A stretch of DNA of 64,000 nt from Streptomyces sp. NBC_00459 (GTDB taxonomy: Bacteria; Actinomycetota; Actinomycetes; Streptomycetales; Streptomycetaceae), in contig NZ_CP107903.1 of NCBI RefSeq assembly GCF_036013955.1, positions 7,564,001 through 7,628,000 of the forward strand. Direction: 5' to 3'. Positions 42,306-50,320 of the stretch are shown here, piece after piece. The position numbers were made by a program, and so were the translations under genes. The notes under the pieces are model-generated. The model was not told where the DNA came from, ran no database searches, and saw nothing but the letters and a program-made list of their open reading frames with translations. The number at the start of each line of letters is the position of its first letter. Position 1 is the stretch's first letter.

Positions 42306-45300
42306 GCCCGCCGGCCCGCCAGGGCCATGAACTCGCCGTTCTGCTCAGCGTCGCGAGCCGTATCGAGCCCGATCTGATGCGTGCGGTACGGATCACGGTG
42401 GCGCCGCTGCTCGATGTGTCGGCCGAGGTCGACCTGTGGTTCGGGAATCTCGTGGAGCGGCGTGGGTACGGCTATGTCTCGCTCCGTGGCGACCTGTTGC
42501 CGTCGCTGCGCAACGAACTCGCCGACCGGCTCGCCGGTTCACCGTCCGGGGCGCCCGTGCACACCCTGTGGTCCGTGATCGAACGTCTGCACAAGGACCG
42601 TTCGCCTGCCCTGTTCGCCGAGGAGTGGGCCACGTGGCTCGCGATCCGGGACGGTGTGGGCGCCGACTTCGCCATCGAACGCGCGCTGAAACCCGCGCTG
42701 CGGGCCCTGGTCGAGCAGGGCAGGGACGGGGTCGCCCGCTGGTTCGCCGGTGCCTGGCCGCGGCTGCCCGAGCCGGTCCGTCGTACCACCACCGCCTGGC
42801 AGCTCGCCACGGTCACCAGTGCCCGGCTGTCCGGCGTGAGCCTGCGCCCCGAGCTGCCGGAACGCCTGTCGGTGACCGACATCGGGCTGATCGCCGCGAG
42901 ACTGCCCCGTGTCTCGCTCCGGGTGCGCCGGTACGGGCCGGACCTGTTGCTCGGCGAACGGGCCGACGGCGTGGGCGGGTTCACCATCGAGGTTCCGGAC
43001 ACCGACCCCAGAGTGCTGGACCTGCTCGACGAGCCGTTGCCCCGGACCCTGCTGGTGAGCCGGGGCGCCACCGTCACCGAGCGCGTCGGCTGGGGGCCGG
43101 TACAGCTGCTCGCGGCCGACGGTGCCGTCTACGCGCTGCCCGCGCCCAGCCCCGTCCCCGAGCGCCAGGCGCGTCTGCAGAGGTCCGCCGCACCCGACCG
43201 GCGGATCACCGTCGCCCACACCGGTGCCAGCCAGGCCTGGGGCACCTGGGTCGCTGACCAGGCGGAGGCCGCCGGGTTCGGCGTGACGGCCGTGCCGTGG
43301 CACCCGGATCCGGGGCGGGCGCTGTGGGACGAACTCGGCCAGCTGTCGCGTGGACCGGGGCGCACACTGCTCGTGCTGGGCGACACCGACTGCAGACTCG
43401 GCGGGCGCGGCGACGACGAGTGGAACGCCGCGCTGCCCGAGGCCGCCGCGGACCGGCCCGGCCGGCTCGCGGCGGTACTCGTCGGGGCGGGTGAACGGCC
43501 CACCGCCGTCGAGGCGTTGCCGCTGGCCGACCTGCGTGGAGCCGACGAACGCGAAGCCGTGCGACGTCTGTTCGCGCTGCTCGGTACCCGGCCGGCCAGA
43601 ACCTCAGCCGACACCGGACACGGTGACCGTCGTACCGCTGACGCCCGTTTTCCCGGCATCGCGCCCCCCGTCTCCAACGCCCCGTCGCGCAACCCCCGCT
43701 TCACCGGCAGGGAAGCCGTGCTCTCCCGGATCCGGCAGACCCTGCTGGCGCCCGGACCGGAACCCGGTGCCGCCGACCGCCACCGCTGCGTGCTGCTCGG
43801 CGCCTCGGGCACCGGCAAGACACAGACGGCCACGGAGTACGTCCACCGTTACGGCAACGAGTACGACGTCGTGTGGTGGATGAACGCCGGTCACCAGGGC
43901 ACGGCCCGTGAACAACTCGCCGAACTCGCGCCGAGGTTGGGACTCACAGCGGGGCAGGGCATAGGCAACCGCATCCGTGCGGTGCAGGCAGCGCTGCGAG
44001 TAGGGCAGCCGTATCATCGCTGGCTGCTGGTCCTCGACCGAGCCGACGACGTGACCGAGATCGAGGATCTGCTGCCCGAGGGGGCCGGCCATGTCCTCAT
44101 CACCTCCAACAGCCGCGCCTGGGAGGACAACGAACGCGTCCACCGCGTCGACCTGCCCTCCTTCCCCCGCGCGGAGTCGATCGCGTACATCAGGAGCAGG
44201 GCCCCCCGGCTGAGCCTCGCGGAGGCCGATCTGCTCGCCGAGACGGTCCAGGACCTGCCACTGCTGCTGTCCCACACCGCGGCCTGGCTGGTGGCCCACC
44301 CCATGCCGGTCGTCGAGTACCTGGAACTCGTCCACAACGGCCACCCCGGCCGGCTGGTCCAGCCCGGCGGTGCGGGAGCCGGTGGCTCGACCGGGTATCC
44401 CCGGGCGCTCGAGAGCAGTTGGTCCATCACGCTGAGGTCGCTCCAGGAGCGCCATCCGGCGGCCGTGGAACTGCTCAAACTCTTCACCTGCTTCTCGCCC
44501 GACGCCGTCCCCATACGGCTGTTGCGGAGAGAGCGGTTGTCCGGCCTGCCGACGCGCCTCACGAGCCTGGCAGCCGACCGCCAGGCGTGGGACGCGGCGT
44601 TGCTGATGCTGGCTGAGACGTCGGCGGTGAGGCTGGTGTTCGGCGGCGAGCGGGTGGAGCGGGTGGAGCGGGCGGAGGTGCACCACTTCTACCATTCCCT
44701 GCTGCGGGACGGCCTCAGCGACGACGAGCGGGATCTGTTCTCCCAGGCTGCCTGCGACGTTCTCGCCGCCGCCGATCCGGGGAATCCGCTCGACACCCGG
44801 AACTGGTCGCGCTACGCCGAATTGATCCCTCATCTGGAGATCTCCGGAGCGCTCGACAGCGCTCGTGACGCGGTGTCCCAGCTGGTGCTGAACTGTGTCG
44901 AGTACCTGCGCGGGCGTGGCGAGGCACGCACAGGTCTACGGCTGTGCGAGCTGACCATCGCGCGGTGGCACAGCCGGATGCCGCCGGACAGCACCGAGAT
45001 GCTCATCCTCACCCACCAGCACGCGAACATGCTGCGCAGGACAGGGCGTTACCGGGAGGCCGAGGCGGTGGGCCGCACGGTCGTCGACCGGCTGTCCGCG
45101 CGGCGGCCGTCGGAGGACCCCGAACTGCTGCGCGCCAAGAACGGACTGGGCGGAACACTGGTGGCGCTGGGGGCGTATCGCGAAGCCCATGTGGTGTACG
45201 AGGATTCCGCGCGGGTCAGCAGGGCGGTGCACGGGGACGATGTCACCCGCAACCGCCAGTCCTGGTCCAACCTCGCCAACGTGCTCGACCTTCTCGGGCG

Positions 45301-46192
45301 CTACGACGACGCGTTGGACCTGTACACGGCCCTGGCGACAGGGCTGAGGGACGAGTTGGGCCGCCGGAACTACTGGGCGCTCTACAACGAGCTGCGCTGC
45401 TGCTGGACGCTGCGTCTCCTCGGCCGCTACGGGGAGGCTCTCACCCGGCAGGAGGCGAACCTGAGCGACTACGGCGAGGTCATGGGCCGTTACGCCGTCA
45501 ACTCGATGCTCGCCGAGCACAACCTCTCCCTGTGCCTGCGCCGCTCCGGCCAACTGCCGCAGGCGGAGCGGAACATGCGCGAGATCGTCGACCTCGCCCG
45601 TCAGCTCTACGGCCCCCGCCATCCCCAAGCCCTCTTCGTCGCCGCCGACTACGCCTCCCTGCTCCGGGAACACCGCGACCTGGACCGCTCCTGGACCCTC
45701 GCCGACCGGGTCGCCCGCGACTACGCGGACCTGCTGGGCAACGCCCACCCCTTCTCCGTGGGCACGGCGGGCAATGTCGGGCTGACGCTGTGGGAGTCGG
45801 GGGACCGGGACGAGGCGCTCCGTATCGCCGAGCGTGCCCTGCGCGGGATGACCGCGGCGATGGGGGCCGATCACCCCTGGACACTGGGCTGTTCGCTGAA
45901 CGTCGCCGGAGCGCGCAGCCTCGTCGGGGATCCGGAGGGCGCCGCCGGCTACAGCCGGGACTGCATGGCACGGTCGGCGCGTGCGGTGGGCAGCGCGCAC
46001 CCCCTGACCCTGATGTGCAAGGCCGCCCTCGCCGCCGACCTGCGCTCCCTGCGCCAGACCGACGCAGCCGACCGACTGCAGCAGGAGACGCTGGGGCAAC
46101 TCGTCGAGGCGCTGGGGGCGAACAGCCCGTTCACCCTGGCGGTGCGCCAGGGTGAACGGCCGTGCTGGGACTTCGAACCGCAGCCGGAGTGA
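42302..46192 (+). CDS. fxsT: FxsT-like NB-ARC/TPR protein with N-terminal extension (system 2)
   Basis: A 1296-residue protein. Residues 1-295 form an N-terminal domain absent from its paralogue (VLLSVASRIEPDLMRAVRIT, LWSVIERLHKDRSPALFAEE). A TIR-like region lies at about 300-425 (RRITVAHTGASQAWGTWVAD, RTLLVLGDTD, GDDEWNAALP). NB-ARC has P-loop LLGASGTGKTQT near 498-509. TPR repeats run to the end, which reads WDFEPQPE. From the TIR-like part on it lines up with 33947-36895 throughout. GTG 42302 is chosen because it overlaps the preceding stop (GTGA); the frame is open to 42047 but that part is low-complexity. Confidence 0.88.
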   Translation: MSPPARQGHELAVLLSVASRIEPDLMRAVRITVAPLLDVSAEVDLWFGNLVERRGYGYVSLRGDLLPSLRNELADRLAGSPSGAPVHTLWSVIERLHKDRSPALFAEEWATWLAIRDGVGADFAIERALKPALRALVEQGRDGVARWFAGAWPRLPEPVRRTTTAWQLATVTSARLSGVSLRPELPERLSVTDIGLIAARLPRVSLRVRRYGPDLLLGERADGVGGFTIEVPDTDPRVLDLLDEPLPRTLLVSRGATVTERVGWGPVQLLAADGAVYALPAPSPVPERQARLQRSAAPDRRITVAHTGASQAWGTWVADQAEAAGFGVTAVPWHPDPGRALWDELGQLSRGPGRTLLVLGDTDCRLGGRGDDEWNAALPEAAADRPGRLAAVLVGAGERPTAVEALPLADLRGADEREAVRRLFALLGTRPARTSADTGHGDRRTADARFPGIAPPVSNAPSRNPRFTGREAVLSRIRQTLLAPGPEPGAADRHRCVLLGASGTGKTQTATEYVHRYGNEYDVVWWMNAGHQGTAREQLAELAPRLGLTAGQGIGNRIRAVQAALRVGQPYHRWLLVLDRADDVTEIEDLLPEGAGHVLITSNSRAWEDNERVHRVDLPSFPRAESIAYIRSRAPRLSLAEADLLAETVQDLPLLLSHTAAWLVAHPMPVVEYLELVHNGHPGRLVQPGGAGAGGSTGYPRALESSWSITLRSLQERHPAAVELLKLFTCFSPDAVPIRLLRRERLSGLPTRLTSLAADRQAWDAALLMLAETSAVRLVFGGERVERVERAEVHHFYHSLLRDGLSDDERDLFSQAACDVLAAADPGNPLDTRNWSRYAELIPHLEISGALDSARDAVSQLVLNCVEYLRGRGEARTGLRLCELTIARWHSRMPPDSTEMLILTHQHANMLRRTGRYREAEAVGRTVVDRLSARRPSEDPELLRAKNGLGGTLVALGAYREAHVVYEDSARVSRAVHGDDVTRNRQSWSNLANVLDLLGRYDDALDLYTALATGLRDELGRRNYWALYNELRCCWTLRLLGRYGEALTRQEANLSDYGEVMGRYAVNSMLAEHNLSLCLRRSGQLPQAERNMREIVDLARQLYGPRHPQALFVAADYASLLREHRDLDRSWTLADRVARDYADLLGNAHPFSVGTAGNVGLTLWESGDRDEALRIAERALRGMTAAMGADHPWTLGCSLNVAGARSLVGDPEGAAGYSRDCMARSARAVGSAHPLTLMCKAALAADLRSLRQTDAADRLQQETLGQLVEALGANSPFTLAVRQGERPCWDFEPQPE

Positions 46193-46210
46193 CCGGCACT
46201 CCGGCTGCGG
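46178..46210. terminator. Bidirectional terminator overlapping a stop codon
   Basis: CCGCAGCCGGAGTG (46178-46191) pairs perfectly with CACTCCGGCTGCGG (46197-46210), loop ACCGG. It ends system 2 and faces the convergent methyltransferase gene, whose stop is at 46222. The stop codon TGA (46190-46192) lies within it. Confidence 0.8.
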
Positions 46211-46221
46211 ATCACCGCTCC

Positions 46222-47037
46222 CTACGGCTTCCGCGCCACCGCGCCGTACATGGCGATGTCCTCGTCCCTGATCCCCTCGCCGCTCTCGGCGTCCGGGTGC
46301 CACTTGTGGACCTGGACGATGCCCGGCTCGACCAGGTCGAGGCCCTCGAAGAACTCCTCCGCCTCCGGGAACGTACGCAGGCGCATCGGCATGTTGCGGG
46401 CCTTGTACTCGCGGGCGACCCGGCCCACCTCCTCCGGGGCGAACTCGGCGGTGCCGATGGACATCGCCAGGTAGCTGCCCGAGGGGAGCGGGTCGAGGAG
46501 ACGGCGGACGATGCCCACCGCGTCGTCCTCGTCCAGGACGAAGTGGACGATGGCGATCACCGTGAGCGCGACCGGCTTGGTCAGGTCGAGGGTCTCGCGG
46601 AAGTCGGGGGAGTCGAGGATGGCCTCCGGGTGCTGGAAGTCGGCCTCGATGTACGCCGTCCGGCCCTCCGGGGTGCTGGCCAGCAGGCCCTGGGAGAGGG
46701 TGAGGACGATCGGGTCGTTGTCGACGTAGACCACCCGGGACTCGGGGGCCACCGACTGCGCGATCTCGTGCAGGTTGGGGGAGGTCGGAATGCCGGTGCC
46801 TATGTCGAGGAACTGGCGGATGCCCGCTTCCTTGGCCAGGTAGGCCACCGCGCGGTTCATCCAGTCGCGGTTGGCCTTCATGTGGATCGGCAGAGCGGGC
46901 CACTCGTGCGACATGGCGTCGCCCGCTTCCTTGTCGGCGGGGTAGTAGTCCTTACCGCCGAGGATGTAGTCGTAGATCCGCGCGGAGTGTGCGTTCTCCG
47001 TGTCGATTCGGTCGGCCGGCCATCCGTTGTCGGGCAC
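46222..47037 (-). CDS. SAM-dependent methyltransferase, DUF574 type (PF04672)
   Basis: A 271-residue protein of the actinobacterial Methyltransf_19 group. It starts MPDNGWPADRIDTENAHSAR, then RIYDYILGGKDYYPADKEAG. The SAM site is FLDIGTGIPTSPNLHEIAQ, followed by VVYVDNDPIVLT. The GTG at 47037 is preceded by GGGAGGGG; the frame is open upstream to TTG 47082. Members are abundant in Streptomyces and mostly of unknown substrate. It lies next to a DUF397/XRE pair, a frequent neighbour. Confidence 0.9.
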   Translation of the reverse strand: MPDNGWPADRIDTENAHSARIYDYILGGKDYYPADKEAGDAMSHEWPALPIHMKANRDWMNRAVAYLAKEAGIRQFLDIGTGIPTSPNLHEIAQSVAPESRVVYVDNDPIVLTLSQGLLASTPEGRTAYIEADFQHPEAILDSPDFRETLDLTKPVALTVIAIVHFVLDEDDAVGIVRRLLDPLPSGSYLAMSIGTAEFAPEEVGRVAREYKARNMPMRLRTFPEAEEFFEGLDLVEPGIVQVHKWHPDAESGEGIRDEDIAMYGAVARKP

Positions 47038-47104
47038 GCGGCCCCTCCCATTCAGGTCGTAAGGCTGAGTCAGGTCGATCAAGTCTCAGTAGAAACAAGG
47101 CAGT

Positions 47105-47395
47105 TCAGAGCAGGAAGTCTGCGACACCCGCCTTGACGCCGGCCAGGAAACTCGTCATCTCGTGCGGGGTGAAGACCAGGGCCGGGCTGTCGGGATCGGT
47201 CGACTGGCGGACGGCGACCCGGCCGTCGGCGAGCTTCTTCACTTCGACGCAGGCACCGCCCGCGTCGTCGCTCCACGGCTTGGACCAGCCCCGGGAGCCG
47301 AGCTCGTGGGCCGGCATGCCGTTGCGTACGGGGTGGGAGTGGCTGGTGTGGTTCGGGTGGGTGTGTGCGAGATGGGGGTGAGTGGGGTGGTGCAT
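47105..47395 (-). CDS. DUF397 protein with histidine-rich N-terminus
   Basis: A 96-residue protein. The C-terminal DUF397 domain is clear: SRGWSKPWSDDAGGACVEV, VAVRQSTDPDSPALVFTP and MTSFLAGVKAGVADFLL. DUF397 proteins are usually partners or antagonists of the XRE/DUF5753 regulators encoded beside them. The first 28 residues are unusual, MHHPTHPHLAHTHPNHTSHS then HPVRNGMP, with nine His. The ATG at 47395 has AAGGAG 7 bases upstream, so this N-terminus is probably translated. It starts one base after the XRE stop. Confidence 0.88.
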   Translation of the reverse strand: MHHPTHPHLAHTHPNHTSHSHPVRNGMPAHELGSRGWSKPWSDDAGGACVEVKKLADGRVAVRQSTDPDSPALVFTPHEMTSFLAGVKAGVADFLL

Positions 47396-47396
47396 G

Positions 47397-48272
47397 TCAG
47401 AGCTCCTTGCGAATCGCACCGAGGAGGGCCTCGGTCTTTCTGGCGGGCGCCGACTGCGCGCCCAGCCGGTCCAGAGCCTCGCGATAGACGACGACGTCGT
47501 CGCCCTTGTCGAGGTACACCGCGCCGACCAGACCGCTCAGATAGACGATGTCCGGCAACTCGGGTGCCCTGAACCGGAAGAGATGGAACGCTCCGGCCCG
47601 CATCGCGGGATGCGGGCCGTTGCCGAACGGCATGATCTGCAAGGTCACATGAGGCAGCGCGTTCATCTCGATCAGATGGTCGATCTGCGCGCGCATCACC
47701 TCCGGACCGCCGACCGGCCACCGCAGCACGGTCTCGTCCATCACGATCCACACCCGCGGCGGTGCCGCGCGGGTCAGCAGTTCCTGGCGGCGCAGACGCA
47801 GCGCCACCCGGCGGTCCGTCGCCTCCGAGGAGGCGTGCGGATTGCCGGCACCCAGCAGCGCACGCGCGTACTCCGCCGTCTGGAACAGACCTGGCACGAA
47901 CTGCGCCTCGTACGCACGGATCTGCAACGCAGCCTGTTCCAGGCTCAGATACGCGGCGAACCAGTCGGGCAGTACGTCCCGGTAGTTGTGCCACCAGCCG
48001 CGCTTGTTGGCCTCGCGGACCGACTTCAGGAACGTGTCGATCTCCTGCTGGTCCGTCACCCCGTATGTCTGCAGCAGTTTCTCGACGTCCGGCAGGCGGA
48101 GACGGGCCACCTTGGCCGCTTCCATCCTGCGGATCGTGGAGTGGCTGACGCCGATGGCCGCGCCCGCGTCCTCGAACGTGAGGCCGGCGCGCGTCCGCAG
48201 CTCCTCCAGCTGTCTGCCGAGGATCATGCGCAGGACGGAGGGGGCGCCGCCCCAGTCGGTCTCCGCGGTCAC
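47397..48272 (-). CDS. XRE-family regulator with DUF5753 domain
   Basis: A 291-residue regulator. The N-terminal HTH is LGRQLEELRTRAGLTFEDAG, then IGVSHSTIRRMEAAKV. The C-terminal DUF5753 domain contains AYEAQFVPGLFQTAEYARAL, VWIVMDETVLRWPVGG and DIVYLSGLVGAVYLDK. It resembles WhiJ-type proteins that control development and antibiotic production and act with small DUF397 partners. GTG 48272 follows AGGGGGT. It heads the XRE-DUF397 pair and diverges from the HATPase gene. Confidence 0.92.
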   Translation of the reverse strand: MTAETDWGGAPSVLRMILGRQLEELRTRAGLTFEDAGAAIGVSHSTIRRMEAAKVARLRLPDVEKLLQTYGVTDQQEIDTFLKSVREANKRGWWHNYRDVLPDWFAAYLSLEQAALQIRAYEAQFVPGLFQTAEYARALLGAGNPHASSEATDRRVALRLRRQELLTRAAPPRVWIVMDETVLRWPVGGPEVMRAQIDHLIEMNALPHVTLQIMPFGNGPHPAMRAGAFHLFRFRAPELPDIVYLSGLVGAVYLDKGDDVVVYREALDRLGAQSAPARKTEALLGAIRKEL

Positions 48273-48565
48273 ACCTACCCCCTCACACCGGGCTCAGGGT
48301 TGCAGTCTGTCACGATCATCTTTCGACGGAAGCAGCATGCACCCCACAAATTGCAAATTTCAACTTGCTGGTTGCGAGCCGTTGTTGTCAGGTGTCACAG
48401 TGTTCGTACCTTCCCGGAAACGGTGAACGACGAGACTGAACGGCCCAGTTGGGGGAGAAGGGGCCGCAACCTGCGCTGTTTTGATGCGGGTTGACCTGCT
48501 CGCGGATCACATTCGGGGCGGTGTCGCACCGGCCAGGGTGCGCAGGCAACGAAAGGCGAACGGCG
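48273..48565. promoter_or_regulatory. Divergent intergenic region with AT-rich patch
   Basis: Positions 48338-48385 are AT-rich and contain TTGCAA flanked by AAA and ATTT (an imperfect dyad), then TTGCTGGTTGCGA. Such TTGCAA-type sites are candidates for the XRE regulator. Promoters for the XRE gene and for the HATPase gene should lie here. Confidence 0.35.
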
Positions 48566-49609
48566 ATGGCTCCGCCCTCCCTCCCCCAGCCACTCGGCCG
48601 AATGCCCGGCGGCCGGCCTGCCGGCCACGCGGCCCACCTCGATCACCCGGACCACTTTCCTCACTCTCCGCAGTCGGGCATGTTCGGGCTGCCCGCGACT
48701 CCCGCCTCCGTGAGTGCCGCCCGCCGGAAGGTGCGCGAGCTGCTCGACGCCTGGGAGGTCGACCCCGACACCTCTGACAACGCCCTTCTGGTGACCTCCG
48801 AGCTCGTCACCAACGCCTTCACCCACACCGCCAGCGAGCGGATCGTCTGTCGGCTGCACCTCTCCGCAGGGCGGCTGCGCATCGAGGTCGAGGACGAGAA
48901 CCGCGGCGGGACCCTGCCCGCGCAGCGCAGGCCCAGCCCCGACGAACAGTGCGGACGAGGACTCCTGCTGGTCGGCATCCTGAGCGGCGACTGGGGAGTC
49001 CGCGACGCCCCGCACGGCTCCGGACGCGTCGTCTGGGCCGAACTCCTCACGGAACAGGCCGAGTTGGGGGAATCCGCCCCACCGGTAGCGCCGGTCATGG
49101 CATCGGTGGACGGCGTAGTGGCGGCGTCGGTCCCGGCGACGGTTGATGTCGAGGTGCCGGCGTCGGTCACGGCGGTCACTCCCGCCGAGCACGCGCCGAC
49201 CGTCGAGCACGGTGCGACCGTCGTGCACGCGCCGACCGTCCAGAGCACGTCCGTCGCGCCCGACGCACCGGCCCCGGTCGAACCCGCGTCCTCCCTTTCC
49301 CCGCCCCTTTCCTCCACCCTTGCCGCCGCACCCGTACCCGCGCTTCCCCCGGCCGCTGTCTCCGCGCCCGTACCTGCCCTCCCTTCGGCCTCTGTCGCCG
49401 CCCTCGCCGCCGCGCCCGCACCGGTCGGACCCGCGCCCGCCCTCACCCCGACTCCATCCGCCCACCACGCCATACAGGCCGCCATGCCCGCCCCCTGGCA
49501 TCCGTCGGCCCCGCATCGCACCCGGCCCGTCCCCCACTCGGCCGAAGGAATCGCCTCACATGGACCGTATGGAACGCCAGCACCGCATCCCCCGTACTCC
49601 CGCTCCTGA
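48566..49609 (+). CDS. ATP-binding (HATPase_c_2, RsbW-like) regulatory protein
   Basis: A 347-residue protein. The GHKL ATPase domain occupies about residues 40-165: N-box NALLVTSELVTNAFTHTA, EDENRGG, then the G-box GRGLLLVGILSGDWGVRD. These are anti-sigma-like kinases common beside XRE/DUF397 pairs. The rest (about 170-347) is low-complexity Ala/Pro/Val, perhaps partly not conserved. The ATG at 48566 has GAAAGG 12-13 bases upstream; TTG- or ATG-starting longer forms have no better site. The 3' end overlaps the next gene by 50 bases. Confidence 0.82.
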   Translation: MAPPSLPQPLGRMPGGRPAGHAAHLDHPDHFPHSPQSGMFGLPATPASVSAARRKVRELLDAWEVDPDTSDNALLVTSELVTNAFTHTASERIVCRLHLSAGRLRIEVEDENRGGTLPAQRRPSPDEQCGRGLLLVGILSGDWGVRDAPHGSGRVVWAELLTEQAELGESAPPVAPVMASVDGVVAASVPATVDVEVPASVTAVTPAEHAPTVEHGATVVHAPTVQSTSVAPDAPAPVEPASSLSPPLSSTLAAAPVPALPPAAVSAPVPALPSASVAALAAAPAPVGPAPALTPTPSAHHAIQAAMPAPWHPSAPHRTRPVPHSAEGIASHGPYGTPAPHPPYSRS

Positions 49610-50171
49610 CCAGCGCCAGCCGTACAGCCCGCACGGCCCGGTCACGCACCCGTCCCACTTGCCGAACTTGTCCCACGCGCCCCACATGCCTCGCCCTCTC
49701 CAGTCCGCCTCCCACCTCGCGCCCCCGCCGCTCCACGCGCCCCCCTCGGCCAAGCCTCCGCGTGAGCACCCCGGTCACCCCGGCCGTCCCGGTCACCTCG
49801 CCCTCCCCGCCCGGCTGACCGCCGGCCTCGGGTGCGACGCCGTGGGCACGCCCGGTGAGCACGGGCAGCGGATCATGGACTCCCTGCCCCGCGTCGGCTG
49901 TGTCTTCGCCGACGACCAGCACTGGTGGTGGATCGTCCCGTCCGGTTCCCACCTCGGTGTGAGCTGGCCGCCGAGCGTCCGTTACGTGGTCGGTGCCCAG
50001 CTGGCCGACCCGTCCTGGACGCGCACCCGGCCGCCGTCCCCGTCCGTCCTGCCCCGGCTGATCCACACGCCCGAGGGCGACTCCCCGTACACCCCGCCGA
50101 TACCGCTGTACGTCCTCGCCTGCCGACTGGCCGGCAGCGTTCCCAGCTGGTCGCTCGGCACGGGCGGCTGA
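49560..50171 (+). CDS. Pro/His-rich hypothetical protein with small C-terminal domain
   Basis: A 203-residue protein. The first 85 residues are rich in Pro, His and Arg. The C-terminal part looks folded: GCDAVGTPGEHGQRIMDSLP, GCVFADDQHWWWIVPSGSHL and PIPLYVLACRLAGS. I do not recognise the family. The start ATG 49560 has GAAGGA about 10 bases upstream and lies inside the HATPase gene, suggesting co-transcription. A strong terminator follows. Confidence 0.65.
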   Translation: MDRMERQHRIPRTPAPDQRQPYSPHGPVTHPSHLPNLSHAPHMPRPLQSASHLAPPPLHAPPSAKPPREHPGHPGRPGHLALPARLTAGLGCDAVGTPGEHGQRIMDSLPRVGCVFADDQHWWWIVPSGSHLGVSWPPSVRYVVGAQLADPSWTRTRPPSPSVLPRLIHTPEGDSPYTPPIPLYVLACRLAGSVPSWSLGTGG

Positions 50172-50190
50172 TCCCGCCGACTCCCGTGCG

Positions 50191-50221
50191 GATCCCCTGA
50201 GGCGAAAGGCCTCGGGGGATC
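50191..50221 (+). terminator. Terminator hairpin before the sugar locus
   Basis: GATCCCCTGAGGC (50191-50203), loop GAAAG, GCCTCGGGGGATC (50209-50221): a 13-bp stem with one G-T pair. It separates the HATPase unit from the MFS/GH35 promoter immediately downstream. Confidence 0.75.
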
Positions 50222-50222
50222 T

Positions 50223-50249
50223 TGACGGCACAAATGTTACCGGTAACAT
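50223..50249 (+). promoter_or_regulatory. Promoter -35 with 16-bp LacI-type operator
   Basis: TTGACG (50223-50228) resembles a -35 box. The perfect palindrome ATGTTACCGGTAACAT (50234-50249) fills the spacer and the -10 position. GTTACCGGTAAC with central CG is typical of actinobacterial LacI operators. The LacI gene at the end of this locus (55859-56938) is the likely binder, so it should block RNA polymerase. Confidence 0.8.
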
Positions 50250-50320
50250 CGTTGCCGTCCCCGCACCGGCGCGCGGACCGGGGTCAGCCGCGTTCTCGAC
50301 CACAGGCGACGGGAGTCCAC

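Noticed and set aside
44936..46903. A 655-codon minus-strand frame across the FxsT 2 and methyltransferase genes
   Set aside because: Its sequence is only the mirror of two well-supported genes and shows no domain.
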